Positions 52,518 through 63,383 of a DNA stretch of 64,000 bases are shown piece after piece (position 1 is the stretch's first letter; each line of letters opens with the position of its first letter). Below the pieces are notes generated by a model. It had not been told where the DNA came from. It did no database searches and saw only the letters and a list, made by a program, of their open reading frames with translations. The DNA comes from Ypsolopha sequella (Eukaryota; Arthropoda; Insecta; Lepidoptera; Ypsolophidae). The position numbers and the translations under genes were made by a program. The DNA lies in the NCBI GenBank assembly GCA_934047225.1, contig OW203986.1, positions 13,209,221-13,273,220 on the forward strand. The letters are read 5' to 3'.

Positions 52518-52941
52518 TAAGGCGCTACGGAAAAAAATCGACACTTTTAGAACATGCATATCTACTTCAGTAAATAATGTATTTATTTTGATAAAACAGT
52601 ATATTATTTTTGAATTCTTTTTCTAGGGATCTGTTAGAACAGAAACGCAATTGGAGAAATTCGGCTCAATAGAAATATTTATTGAAATGAGGTCTTTTTC
52701 GACACCTGTTCTCCTGGTTTGACAATTTGGAATGACATATGGACTGCAATTATATTTTATTAGATGGATTGTAACAGTATCTAGGACCTGGTTAAACGAA
52801 ATTTTGATAGCAACTTTAGTATATTTTATATTAATAAAAACCGACTTTTTGCTAATTTTCCTCGAATCCGTCCCTCTCGCACTGAGGATTTTTTCGTATA
52901 TGGAGTAAAAGGGACGCTAAAACTTTTACATATCGCCTTAA
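52518..52941. mobile_element. MITE, TTAAGGCG family, complete
   Basis: Begins TTAAGGCGCTACGG and ends CATATCGCCTTAA, so TTAA occurs at both edges with GGCG-type inverted ends, as expected of piggyBac-like non-autonomous elements. Shares CCGTCCCTCTCGCACTGAGG with 5236-5640 and 59093-59490. It is non-coding. Confidence 0.7.
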
Positions 52942-53470
52942 GCAGCTGTCCATAAATACATTGAATAGCCACGGTGACACTAAGAACACAATAGAAGGAA
53001 TAGAGATAGAGAAGAAGAATGTGGACTTCTAATAAACAGTTAAACAGTTATTCGTTACTCGCTCAATGTATAATAAGGCCCCAAGCAACGCAGCTGCACG
53101 AGTTGAACTAATTTCATCTCGACATGACAGGGGTATTAGTTGGGTTGAGACCCTTTTTATACCCCCGGTTTACTAGCAGAGGCTGCAGCAAAACCTGCGT
53201 TTAAAACAACGGGGATTTACTACACAAGAAAAGCCTGAGGCATCGTTTTCATTTATATGTTTTACATGCGCAGAAATGTAGAGCACAACCGACGGCTACG
53301 AGATTCGAGTAGAAAAATTATAATGGAAACTTGTTGTACTATAGTACATAGCTTATAAGCTTCTTATATGTTCATATTCGTTTCGAATTGTCTCTATTTT
53401 ATTTTATCTATCTCCATATTACAATAACATAATTACAACATCAAAAACGATTTTATAAGTACCTACATTG
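52942..53470. other. Unrecognised intergenic stretch
   Basis: No gene or element recognised. Confidence 0.3.
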
Positions 53471-53475
53471 TTTAT

Positions 53476-54110
53476 CCGATGTTATGATAATACATTATAT
53501 TACATTATATATATATGTATGTATATGTATAATATTATATTATAACATCGCGATTCTGCGCTGTTATTGGCCTAATTTATTATAACACCGCTAGAGAGCC
53601 AAACAACAACAGTGAAAAGAAATAAGTCCCGTCTTTATTTCTTAAGCCACGCCCACTTTATCTATTACGCCCATATTAAGTATTACAACGTATAGACTAG
53701 CAGTTCCCATACATCAGTTTGTAGCCACAAAAAAGGTGTAAAATACTAACGAAATCTAGATGCCGTTGTTAAATCCTCTAACGAACACGGTGCTAGAAAA
53801 GACTGATTGGTGATAGATGGCGCTGAAATATTCCCTGTTAGTGTTGCCAACTTAGCGCCATCTAGTTTTTCCAAGCATAACAATTACAGCCACATGTTTA
53901 CTTGGTAATCGTGATAGTTTACATACATCCAATTAAACAAATTATGCTTATTTGCGACACTTGGCGACACCTAGTGTCGTAAGGGCGCGTAAAAAATTGG
54001 CTATGCCTTGATGTATGGGAGTTGTCGGTCTATACGTAGTAATACTTAGTCTATGGTGCAACTGAACATAATTATTATTAGAGATTGGACCACTCGTGCA
54101 AAACTATAAC
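53476..54110 (+). repeat. Dispersed repeat X, copy 2, split by a MITE
   Basis: The left part 53476-53672 (CCGATGTTATGATAATACAT, GCTGTTATTGGCCTAATTTA, ACACCGCTAGAGAGCC, TTTCTTAAGCCACGCCC) and right part 54050-54110 (GGTGCAACTGAACATAATTA, CCACTCGTGC) bracket the MITE at 53677-54049. Compare copy 1 at 49150-49590. Confidence 0.6.
53677..54049. mobile_element. MITE with TAAGTATTACAACGTATAGA ends
   Basis: Left TAAGTATTACAACGTATAGA followed by CTAGCAGTTCCCATACATCA; right TGATGTATGGGAGTTGTCGG followed by TCTATACGTAGTAATACTTA. Imperfect inverted repeats of about 40 bp over 373 bp. The body includes GATAGATGGCGCTGAAATAT and TTAGCGCCATCTAG, which also pair. It is non-coding. Confidence 0.75.
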
Positions 54111-55875
54111 GATTCTCGATTCTTTTGTTGAGGTTGAAAAGTTTTACGATTTTGTATTAACAAAACTTTTAAATTGAGTTGAACACATTGGTTGGCTCTA
54201 TATACGATTAATTTAGATTTTTTTTTTGTATTTATGTTTTCGATCTCGCCACATCACAACCAACATTAAACATTATTGAGACTCTCAAGATGTTCATTAA
54301 TTTGTCCCAAATTAATTAAAATTAAAGGACTTTTCAAGAACGCGTCTAGTACCCAATTCACTGACATATACAGACCATGTTAAATTTTTCCTCCACTTTA
54401 AACCTTAAAGCTCTAAGTTTAGGGTTGGTTTTTGACTGGTTCTGTAGCTTTTAAGATTTGTTAGTGACTAAGAGTTTGTTGCGATAAGACTTAAGCTCCT
54501 GAATTACCGCTCTTCTTTGTAAGACATCGCAGGCTCAGTGTGAGGCTTTTGGAAAACTAACACATTAAACTAGAGACACTACAAAGTTTTTCAGACGAAG
54601 AACTCTTTCTACTATTTTAAAGCTAACGTATTATCCTTTATTTTAAGAATGGTAATTTTTAAATAAAAGTTCATTCTTAGGATCATCAAATAAATGATTT
54701 GTATCGAGCTTTTGCCCACGGCTTGGCTCACCTGAAAAGTCTTTGTAACAACACTGAAAAAACGTAGAGTTCAAAAATAAACAAGATACTGCTAAAAATA
54801 ACCAAGCATGTTGGTCAACAAAGCACCTGCAAAGTTTGCAGTTAAATAAATACGTGAAATTGACTATCATTACTTATAAAATATTAACCTTTATACTTTT
54901 TTATTGTTATCATTGTAAGCTTCATTAATAACAATATATTTAAGTTACATACATTTTAGCAATTTTACTTTGTAACATGAAAAATCGATCCAGTTATCTC
55001 CGCTTACTCGGTAGTAATAGCAGTGTTATTCAGAAATCTATAACAATGTATTCGATTACTACAGCCGATTTGCTCGGTATTTACAGCAATGCCACACGGT
55101 TTTCGTTACCACAAATACCGAATAACCTTAATTTACTAGGTAGCCACAGCCAAACTGAAGGGAAAAATTCCTGCCCCGACTTACTCCTACTACACCGCCG
55201 CCTTTTTCTCAAGATCTTTGCCGAGATTTAACTAGAATCAATTTGCTTTGTAGTCATTCAAGCTTTTATTGTACTTCATTGTTTTCTTCTCAGACCAAAT
55301 ATTATACTAACCAAGTAGAAAAACTTTGATATCGCAATGCAGAAATCCATACAAAAACCTATTTCCCTTTTCTTTTGACTTCGTCAGTCAAACAGTACTG
55401 TTCAGTTAACGTTTAATGAGTACCTCGATTATCGTTTATGTTTATGTTTAAGTAAGTCTCACTCAGGTAGTTATAAATAAGCAATGAATGATTAATTTGT
55501 TTGTAGTTAAATAAGCTCTTATATATTTTTTTTTCGTTGGCAATTAATAAACAATAATGTTATAATTAAACTAGTAATTAATTTGTTTAGAATTAAACAG
55601 GCTCTTAAAATTTTAAATAAGTTACATGCTTAAAATAGTATTTGCTCACTCAGTTGTTAACAGCCTAGCTGCTCTTGTTGACCGATAGATAATTAACTTG
55701 TTTTTTTTAATAAGCTACACGGTTATTTGCATCAGGTTCCAACCGAGTATAATTTGTTTAAAATAAAATAAAATACTTGTCAGTAGCTGAGTAATTTTTA
55801 ACTAAGCCGAACTGATACTTTGCTAAAGCTTCTATTTTTCAGTGAGCAAAAACAAAAAATTGGTCACGTATTTGT
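54111..55875. other. AT-rich intergenic stretch, no gene supported
   Basis: Minus frame 54643-54870 and plus frame 54977-55231 have no recognised motifs. The latter region contains ACTCGGTAGTAATAGCAG-type sequence that may be repetitive. Confidence 0.3.
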
Positions 55876-55877
55876 TG

Positions 55878-56022
55878 GTGCCCATAGAGTAAAACTTAAC
55901 CATTATATTGGGCTAAGAGCCACGTTTACTGCAAAGACAGTCACGTATTTTAATAACATTATTTATTTAGTTATATATTCAAAATCATTAAATGAGTCAC
56001 GTACATATGTATAAGGAAACAT
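55878..56022 (+). repeat. Local direct repeat, unit 1
   Basis: AAAACTTAACCATTATATTG, CCACGTTTACTGCAAAGACA, GTCACGTATTTTAATAACAT and ACGTACATATGTATAAGG recur in the same order at 56615-56765. It is non-coding. Confidence 0.7.
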
Positions 56023-56610
56023 ACAAGTAGATAATTTTAATGAATTAATTTACTTTTAGGAAGAAGTAACCGATGACACGACCTTTTTATACAAGCTATT
56101 CAAATTTTCGTTTTAGTTATTAAAAGTCAATCAGAAGTACAAGTACCACGAGCACATAATTCAAAATATTTAATGTTCAAGGAACAATTTGTTGTAAAAT
56201 TTTCCTTGAACTTTATACGTTTTTACTTTTGCCAGCATTCTTAATATGTTAAAAATACGTCTAAGTTTCCGCGAGTGAATTTATTTAAATTCACAGCATA
56301 CTTGTACCTTCCCCGAGATCAAGTGACGTAAGTATGCAGTCATTAACTCGCAGTAATTGTAATGAAATGCCCTCGGCTCCTCCCATGCTAGGCCCTCTGG
56401 AAATCTTAATAATGTCTTTATTACAATTTACTTTGTTCGTGTCTCTTATCTGACATATTTATGTATGGAAGTCAGAATGTCTACATTTTGTGCTTTTGAT
56501 ATTACGAGTATGTGGTGTTGGCATTCACTTACTTTACTCTAAGTGTTCTCATCTAGATACAAGGCAGAGTGTCCAGGGCCAAGGTTGAAAAAAAAAAGCC
56601 TGCAGTGGCG
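56023..56610. other. Spacer between direct repeats
   Basis: Nothing recognised. Confidence 0.3.
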
Positions 56611-56770
56611 CACATTAAAACTTAACCATTATATTGGGTTAAGAAGTTAGCTACACTATTAACCCCACGTTTACTGCAAAGACAGTCACGTATTTTTATA
56701 ATATTGTTTATTTAGTTAAATATTCAGAATCATTAAATTAGTTACGTACATATGTATAAGAGAACATATT
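56611..56770 (+). repeat. Local direct repeat, unit 2
   Basis: Second copy of 55878-56022 with an extra 22-bp block (about 56650-56672, AGTTAGCTACACTATTAACC). The spacing of about 730 bp suggests a local duplication or two insertions of a short repeat. Confidence 0.7.
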
Positions 56771-57985
56771 TACGAAGGGAACAATAGCCGTGTGTTTTAT
56801 ACTTGAACCATTTCTAACTACTTTTGACACTCTCATAACTCAAAAATTTATTAGAACGAGGTACAAAGTTATACTTTTGCGTGCATGGGTCCCTCAATTA
56901 CCTTAAATCCTTAATTTGTGAAATTAAGTGATACGATCACTAAGTTAAAGTGGCAGAGATCTGGTCACATCTGCTGCAAAACAGATTACCCATGGGAAAA
57001 TAAAAAAAATAAAAAAGTATTTCTTAACATCTTTTGAACATCGTTTGCTTCAAAAGGTTGCCTGGAAGATATTGCTATTAACAATAAGTGCCGCATTTGT
57101 ACACCATGTTAAATTGTTTCTTTTGTATGTTTTCATTATTTTTGTAAATGTGCAAAAAGTATTATAAATATATAAACAAATCGACTTCTTTTAGGTGAGA
57201 GAAAAATAACCAATACACGTTTCGTAACAACAGATTTCGTGGTTGGGTGTCAGTTGTCAATTTCAAATCTAAATATAAAAAAGAAATCTATAAAAAAATA
57301 AAAATAAATAAATCTCGGCCTATATTGTTCACAATAACTATTTTGGTGCTATCGTTTTTACGATATACCTTTGATCCCTAAAAGGTATTACGGGTCTTCT
57401 TTTCCCTGATTCTCACGGACCCGCCCATTTTTAACAGCACCAAACTGTTTGTGGACAAAATATCCCCCCTTCCCGCGGTGAAATTTCTGGACTAGGAGGA
57501 GAATTGCGAAAACACACATATGTTGGTCGGTCTGTCGTTCGATGGGTGAATTTCACCAGCGTGTATTTGTCAAATATATCTCCGTGAGTATACCTACGTG
57601 CTCCGCGTGATAATGCCGAAATTTGGGTAAATAGGAGATGGAATGTGACTTGGTTAAACATGGTACGTGGTATTTTTTTGACATGCAATAGACAAGCGTA
57701 AGCAATTTTTTGTCTGAAAAATATGTACAGTGACTCTTACGAGATAATATTTTTGGGTTGAAAAGGAGAGAAAAACAAAAGTGTATTTATGGTTTAAGAT
57801 AAAATTTTTAAATCCTTGATGATTTTAAAATCCCCAAAGCATGACTTATTGAAAGTCAGCTAAAGTAGACAACAAATTTATTTCGAAAATTTAAAGCAGG
57901 AATTTTTCCAAGATATGCACGTACTAACGTTATTTGGCTCTTCTTATTTTGACCAATATTTTCTTTTTGAAATCAGTTTTTAGGA
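56771..57985. other. Unrecognised intergenic stretch
   Basis: No gene or repeat recognised. The minus-strand frame 57431-57688 has no motif. Confidence 0.3.
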
Positions 57986-57989
57986 GGGA

Positions 57990-58425
57990 AGACAGATTTT
58001 GGCCTCGCGTACAAAGGTTTCCGTACCACCACACGGCACGGAACCCTAAAAATATTATGATAAATAACAACAATATAGATGCCATCTTAACCGTTATATT
58101 TTTCCTGTAATTTTTACGTAATCGCCTATTACCATGATTTTCGTTCGTCTTGTTTTGAAGAAAATGGGGGGCGGGTGGTTAAAAAAACTCAAAAAAAAAC
58201 TTTTTTGTAGTGTTTTGACCCTTGAAAGTTTTTTATTATATTTATTATTTACCGTGATAGTAACAGTACATGAGCAAATTTTAATTGGCTACCGAAAACG
58301 GCTGAAACCGTAAACCCTTACTGTGACAGACGGAGAGACAGCGGACAGATGGACGAACAGACAAACAGACAGCGGAAGCTTAGTAATAGGGTCCCGTTTA
58401 GCACCCTTCAGGTACGGAACCCTAA
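57990..58425 (+). repeat. GTTCCGTACC-family dispersed repeat, fuller copy
   Basis: Left AAGGTTTCCGTACCACCACA and CGGCACGGAACCCTAAAAAT; middle AACAACAATATAGATGCCAT; right GACAGACGGAGAGACAGCGG and AGCTTAGTAATAGGGTCCCG, then TTCAGGTACGGAACCCTAAG. It is a more complete version of the units captured inside the Helitron-like elements. It is non-coding. Confidence 0.7.
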
Positions 58426-58954
58426 GAAGCGATGTCTTTAATTTGACCTTCAGTGACGTCATCATCACACATTGCCATAGGAATATTTAAGGATTCGACC
58501 ATTTAATCTAAAAAGATGCATGATGTCACTTCCTGTAAATACTAAAATAATTACCAATAACATTGGTTTAAAAGCACGCAATAGTATTTTGTGCTTTGAG
58601 ACATTGGGACATGAGTGCTTGTTTACGAAACAAATGAAGTCAATATCTAATTATGTTCAGTTGCACACAATTCTTTATCTACGACCATTAAAAATTTCGT
58701 TTTCGCGTGATATTATTTATAATATTTACGAACTAAAAATTTCACGAAAAATGAGAAAAAGAACAACACTCGTTCATAAAATCCAGATGCGGTGAAACTC
58801 CATGAAGATGTATACTGAACCAACTCGTCTTTCTGTTGGAGATGGTCGCGAAACCTCTTAGTAAGTTATGGGCTCCTGGTACTTTTACCGTGTTTTCATA
58901 TAGTAAGTATCTGAGGCTGGTTTTCCTAAATTAATAATCGTTAGTAAAATGCGG

Positions 58955-59060
58955 GTGCACTAAGAGTGGACTAGGACTTGCATTTCACACTCGAGACCAC
59001 CTCTGACATACCCTCGGAAATTCTTGTCGTGAAGATATACTGCCTGGCAGCCAACCACAA
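58955..59060 (+). mobile_element. SINE 3' fragment
   Basis: TGCACTAAGAGTGGACTAGG, TTCACACTCGAGACCACCTC, CATACCCTCGGAAATTCTTG and TCGTGAAGATATACTG match the 3' portion of the SINE at 25710-26092. The tRNA-like head is missing. Confidence 0.55.
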
Positions 59061-59092
59061 GGGATGACAACGAGAAAAAAAAGCGTGGCTTA

Positions 59093-59490
59093 AGGTGATA
59101 TGTCATCCGCGCAAAGGTCCCCGTTACTCCAGGCGGAAAAACCCGCAGTGCGAGAGGGACGGAATCGGGGAAAATGATCAAAAAGTCGGTTTTAAATTAA
59201 AACAAAATTATCTAAAATAGCTAAGAAAATTTCCATAACCAGTAATTTAGGTATTGTTAAAACCCATCTAAATAAGTATTTTTGAAGTCTGTGTTGTATC
59301 CCAATTTGTCAGAATATCAAAAAAAGTATAAATTTAGACCTCATTTCAATAATTATTTCTATCGAGTGAAATTCCTCCAATCGCGTTTTCGATAGCCAAA
59401 AATCTAGAAAAAGGCCCCAAATTTGTTATACTAATTTATTTTACTTGGAACTTTATTAAAAGAGCAGATAAATAACTTCAAAAACTGTAA
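59093..59490. mobile_element. MITE, TTAAGGCG family, inverted copy
   Basis: CTTAAGGTGATATGTCATCC followed by GTCCCCGTTACTCCAGGCGG and CGCAGTGCGAGAGGGACGGA, then CCTCATTTCAATAATTATTT and CTATCGAGTGAAATTCC, shared with 52518-52941 in reverse. The far end is unclear. Confidence 0.6.
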
Positions 59491-59640
59491 ATTTTCACGG
59501 TATACCCACTTAAAAAGAAGGGCGGGACTTATTTCTCGTCGCAACCGCCCTCTAGCGGTGTTATAATAAATTGGGCCAATCGAAGCATAGAATTGCGCTG
59601 TTATTTATAATATAATGTAATATTATTACATTGGATAAAC

Positions 59641-59865
59641 AATGTTGGTACGTATAACAATTACCTAATTTCAGTATGGAGTAGATAAAAAATTGTTTTG
59701 AAATTACATTCCTAAATAGATTTATTTTTTCCATAAACTGGACTAAAATAGCACAAAAATAAACGGAGTCAGAAAATATAACAGTACTCAAGTAGGCTAA
59801 GATGTTGGATAAATAAAAAGGGTCTAGGGACTTCCACAAAATCTACGAAAGTCTGTGCGGATGAA
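59641..59865. other. Spacer, nothing recognised
   Basis: The minus frame 59561-59839 has no motif. Confidence 0.3.
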
Positions 59866-60391
59866 GGCCGATACACACCAAATGCGTGCGTGTGGTTGCT
59901 CAAGTTATATTGTATTGCATGCACATTGCGTGCACATTGCGTGCACAATGCGTCAGTCTAGTTCAAATAGAATTCAAATTCAAATAGTGTATAAAGTAAG
60001 TATATAAAATACACGTTTCACCAGTCAAAATTTAATCTTATAAAAAAATATATGTAATAAAATAATAAATGTACATGAATTAGATTAAAGGTTTATTTAA
60101 TTTATATAGCAATATATATACGATAAAATTATAGGTAAAATATATATTATACAAGGTGAAATCCAATCAACCGCCCGAACCTATACCGGAGACCCGGCCA
60201 GGGACCGGGAACAAGGTTCAATGATCACCAACCGAGCCCCCAGCACGAATCCAGGCGGCGGACCAAATCCCATCCTATATACTACACACTAATAGGTTAC
60301 ATCCATAAATACATTCCTGCCTCCTAGTTTCATATAACATCTGGTGCTGCCACGCACAAAGTCACGCAAACGCATCCAGTGTGTATCGGTC
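59866..60391. mobile_element. MITE split by LINE 3' end
   Basis: Outer ends GGCCGATACACACCAAATGC and CATCCAGTGTGTATCGGTC form an inverted repeat, with GTGCGTGTGG against CCACGCAC further in. Between them the segment 59962-60328 is an inverted LINE tail. The left part also has GTGCACATTGC tandem copies (59920-59947). Confidence 0.65.
59962..60328 (-). mobile_element. CR1/jockey-like LINE 3' UTR fragment
   Basis: Reverse complement of 47040-47561: starts with the tail TTCAAATAGAATTCAAATTC, then ATGTACATGAATTAGATTAA, AAACCTTTAAT-like block, GGAGACCCGGCCAGGGACCG, AAGGTTCAATGATCACCAAC and GGCGGCGGACCAAATCCCAT. It lacks about 130 bp of the GC-rich part. It is a 5'-truncated insertion of the same family. 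Confidence 0.8.
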
Positions 60392-60613
60392 TTAAATGAT
60401 TACGCAACTGCTTATTATACCACTCCACCGATACGGCTTCTAATGACGTCACACCGGAAGAAAAGCGAGTCGCTTGGTGCTATAGTTTCGTCATGAAGGT
60501 GATGACAAGCCACGGCCGAAGTCCACCTTTAGTTGAAGTGCAAGCATTTTGTCCGTTAGTTGGGTATTCCGTCTTATTGTCCAGGCTGCGCCTTATTTGG
60601 TGTTATCAATGGT
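60392..60613. other. Spacer with repeated block
   Basis: ATCACCTTCATG-type block GGTGATGACAAGCCACGGCC (about 60500) is the inverse of part of 12920-12965. Confidence 0.4.
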
Positions 60614-60955
60614 TGAATCTCAGTTAAGAGCGGTTTCGCAGCCGGATCTTTTTTCTAATTAATCGAAACAGAACACTTAAATTCAAAATTCACTCAAAAG
60701 TTATTTCACAAAACCTTATTACCTATGTATTGTGCGTGTTGCCATCACAAAGTTCCATTGGTTTCTGTAAATAAGAATTTAAAAAATTTTGATGTAAAAA
60801 GTTTTGAAATTCTAATTTACAGAAACCAACAGAAACTTTTTGAATGCAGTATACACAATAGGTTTTGTTGAATAACTATTGAGTGAATTTCTGTTTCGAT
60901 TAATTGGAAAAAGGCGGGTTTTTCACAATCTGGCTGCGAAACCTGTCTTAATGCC
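60614..60955. mobile_element. Foldback MITE (GGTTTCGCAGCC ends)
   Basis: Left GCGGTTTCGCAGCCGGATCT and TTCTAATTAATCGAAACAGA; right TCTGTTTCGATTAATTGGAA and ATCTGGCTGCGAAACC. Inner arms TTCCATTGGTTTCTGTAAAT and AATTTACAGAAACCAACAGA. Related to 30530-30805. It is non-coding. Confidence 0.75.
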
Positions 60956-61107
60956 ACTCGAGAAGGCTTCTTTCGTGCACTATAATTTAAATGATCAAGA
61001 ACGAAGTTATCGTCCATAACATTAGATAACGTATAATTATCAATAGAATAATTGGAAAATATGTGTTTTATATACATATACGTATAAATAAACATATGCA
61101 CTATCTA

Positions 61108-61398
61108 CAATATATATATAAATAAATATATCGTCATGACATGAATCCCAGAGGGAGTGTCACAGGTGTTCCGAGTGCGAACAGTCCACACTCGGTACAT
61201 CCGCGTTCAACCGACGATTATTTCGTCCCAACGTGATCAGTGGTAAACCCTATCGCCGCTCTTCGGGCACAAATACACGCTTTTTAGGGCATGCAGGATT
61301 CCTTACGATGATTTCCTTCACCGTTAGCAAGTGGTAACACATAAATTCCGAAAAACTCATTGGTGCATGCACGACTGGGGATCGAACCTGATTATCTA
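61108..61398 (-). mobile_element. tRNA-derived SINE (inverted, nearly full)
   Basis: On the minus strand: GGTTCGATCCCCAGTCGTGC (B-box-like), ATGCACCAATGAGTTTTTCG, GAATTTATGTGTTACCACTT, TTGTGCCCGAAGAGCGGCGA, ATCACGTTGGGACGAAATAA, CCGAGTGTGGACTGTTCGCA and CTCTGGGATTCATGTCATGA. Same family as 25710-26092. The A-box end lies in the AT-rich junction with the duplicated segment and is not clear. Confidence 0.75.
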
Positions 61399-61812
61399 TA
61401 ATAAAATAATAATAATACCTATATTTTTTCATGAAATATCTGAATAAATCTATCGAAAAATATAAGTAGTATACGCTTGTAGAACAGTACTATGTTATCT
61501 AGGTCTACAAGTAGGTACGTGTTTTGTCGGCTACGCTTCGTAGCTCGTAGCCTCTGTTGGAGCATACTACCTACCTTTATACTACACACGACCGCATAGC
61601 ATGTAACCTTGTAACTAGCCTTGTGGTCCAATTCAACGCACGATGGCTGACTGTTAATGATGAACTTACCTAAAAACATGATATCTCATAATATATTATC
61701 AATTATAATTTTATAGTTTTATATTTAACATACCTAAAAATATAATTTCAATATTTAAACATACATTTCATTTATATAACTATGTATTGTAAAAAGGTTT
61801 TTCGACATAGTG
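61399..61812 (+). repeat. Direct duplication, unit 1 (about 400 bp)
   Basis: Matches 63003-63383 over its length with roughly 90% identity: TATAAGTAGTATACGCTTGT, TAGGTCTACAAGTAG, TGTTTTGTCGGCTACGCTTC, GGAGCATACTACCTACC, AATTCAACGCACGA, CCTAAAAACATGATATCTCA and ACATTTCATTTATATAACTA. The junction of SINE to this unit (CTATAATAAAATAATAATAA) is the unoccupied version of the Helitron insertion site at 61904/63003. Confidence 0.8.
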
Positions 61813-61835
61813 AAGCTGGTAAGTAAGCACAAATA

Positions 61836-61904
61836 CTGCGCACATAAATTCCGAAAAACTCATTGGTGCATGCCCGACCGGCGATCGAACCCGCTTATCT
61901 ATAA
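61836..61904 (-). mobile_element. SINE fragment at the edge of the Helitron
   Basis: CATAAATTCCGAAAAACTCA and TTGGTGCATGCCCGACCGGC, GATCGAACCCGCTTATCTAT match the head of the SINE at 61330-61398. It is cut at TATA by the Helitron end. Confidence 0.7.
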
Positions 61905-63002
61905 CTAGCTTTTGCCCGCGGCTTCACCCGCGTTGATTTGGTTTTTGTGTAGTACTTTTTATAGAACGTATTTAAATCTGGTTTGGAGTGTTTTTGGTGT
62001 AATTATTTGATCTCCAGTTAAAGTCCCTTTGGGCTTATTACCTATTAGTTTTTTTTTATTCATACTTAAAATACCTCTTTATATACTACATTTAGAAGAA
62101 GTTCTGCCCTCAGCTGTTAACACAACCAAGCTGCTAGGTGAGCTCACTCTCGAGCAGGCTACGTAAAGCTGGCCGTGCGATAAGCAGTCTCCTCATAGAT
62201 CAATTCCTGCTGTTTTCAGTGACTGACCCTGAGACTTATTAATCGTCATTGCGAAAACGAAAAATGGAACCCTAATAGGATCACTTGTGTGGCTGTCTGT
62301 CCGTCTGTTACAGCCGATTTGCTCTGGCTCGCATACTTTCAAGAATTTTCAAGTCCACTATATTAAATGTCAAAATCGATGCCATTTTCGTAATTAAAAT
62401 CCAAAAAAAACATTTCAACCCCTTCGCACCCCAACAGGGGATGATGGTATTTCACGTCCACTACGTTGGATTTAGAAATCGTTGTTGTTTTCGTAACCCG
62501 ATAAACCATACAAACGATACCCATGTTGGTTTTCAGACTTTGTGACCCCATTTCGCCCTTTTAGGGGTTGAATTCTGGAAAAGCCTTTTTCACGTCCACC
62601 ACGTTGGATTTTAAAATCGTTGTTGTTTTCGTAATCAGCGACCCGATAAACCATACAAACGATACCCATGTTGATTTTCAGACTTTGTCACCCCATTTCC
62701 CCCTTTTAGGGGTTGAATTCTGAAAGAACCTGAACTACGTGTTTACTCATTTATGAATAGGAGTACTCCTGTGAAGTCTCGAATAAAATAGTCTAACTAA
62801 TCTTGTTTCCCGATACAAACTCTGGACCCCCGTTTCACCCCCTTAGAGGTGGAATTTCGAAAAATCCTTTCTTATTCCTCGTCTACATTACAAAGGAAAG
62901 CTCTGTGCAAATTTTCAGCTTTCTAGGTCCAAGGGTTTGGGCTGTGCGTTGATGAGTCAGTGAGTGAGTCAGTCAGGACTTTTCTTTTTATATACATGAT
63001 GA
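61905..63002 (-). mobile_element. Helitron, internally deleted, with canonical ends
   Basis: On the minus strand it starts TCATCATGTATATAAAAAGA (63002), preceded by A, and ends GGGCAAAAGCTAG (61905), followed by T, as expected for insertion between A and T. A GCGGGTGAAGCCGCGGGC hairpin lies just before the CTAG end. 1098 bp. It keeps the last part of the helicase gene and repeated UTR-like blocks (GATAAACCATACAAACGATA twice, near 62505 and 62650). The paralogous empty site at 61398 supports both boundaries. Confidence 0.85.
62066..62255 (-). pseudogene. Helitron helicase C-terminal remnant
   Basis: The minus-strand translation from 62255 gives FAMTINKSQGQSLKTAGIDL, a stop, then GDCLSHGQLYVACSRVSSPS and LVVLTAEGRTS. 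This is the conserved C-terminal motif series (TINKSQGQT-like motif V and the QLYVACSR motif VI region) of Pif1-type helicases in Helitron Rep-Hel proteins. It is about 60 codons out of a protein that normally exceeds 1300 residues. One stop and a later frame slip before VVYKEV-like sequence show decay. The Rep domain and upstream helicase motifs are missing, so the element depends on others. Confidence 0.85.
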
Positions 63003-63383
63003 TAATATATTTTTTATGAAATGTCTGAAAAAAATATTGAAAAATATAAGTAATATACGCTAGTAGAATAGTACTATGTTATGTAGGTCTACAAGTAGAC
63101 GTGTTTTGTCGGCTACGCTTCGTAGCTCGTAGCCTCAGTTGGAGCATACTACCTACCTTTATACTACGCACGACCGCATAGCATTGTAACTAGCCTTGTC
63201 ATCCAATTCAACGCACGATTGCTGACCGTTAATTTTAGTGATGGACTTACCTAAAAACATGATATCTCATTATAATATTACTTAAAAATACAATATTTAA
63301 CAGACCTAAAAATATAATTATAATATTTAAACATACATTTCATTTATATAACTATGTATTCTGATAAGGTTTTTTGACATAAA
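63003..63383 (+). repeat. Direct duplication, unit 2
   Basis: Second copy of 61399-61812, starting immediately after the Helitron. It has small deletions relative to unit 1 (for example near 63120 and 63185). It is non-coding. Confidence 0.8.

Larger units (their letters stand above)
58600..59640 (-). repeat. Dispersed repeat X, copy 3, inverted and interrupted
   Basis: 58600-58790 is the inverse of about 49390-49555 (GACATTGGGACATGAGTGCT, AATTATGTTCAGTTGCA, TACGACCATT). 59515-59640 is the inverse of 49160-49340 (GGGCGGGACTTATTTC, CTCTAGCGGTGTTATAATAA, TTGGGCCAAT). Between them lie SINE and TTAAGGCG MITE insertions. Confidence 0.6.

Noticed and set aside
54977..55231. 84-codon plus-strand frame as a host gene
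   Set aside because: No motif, and the block resembles dispersed repeat sequence.
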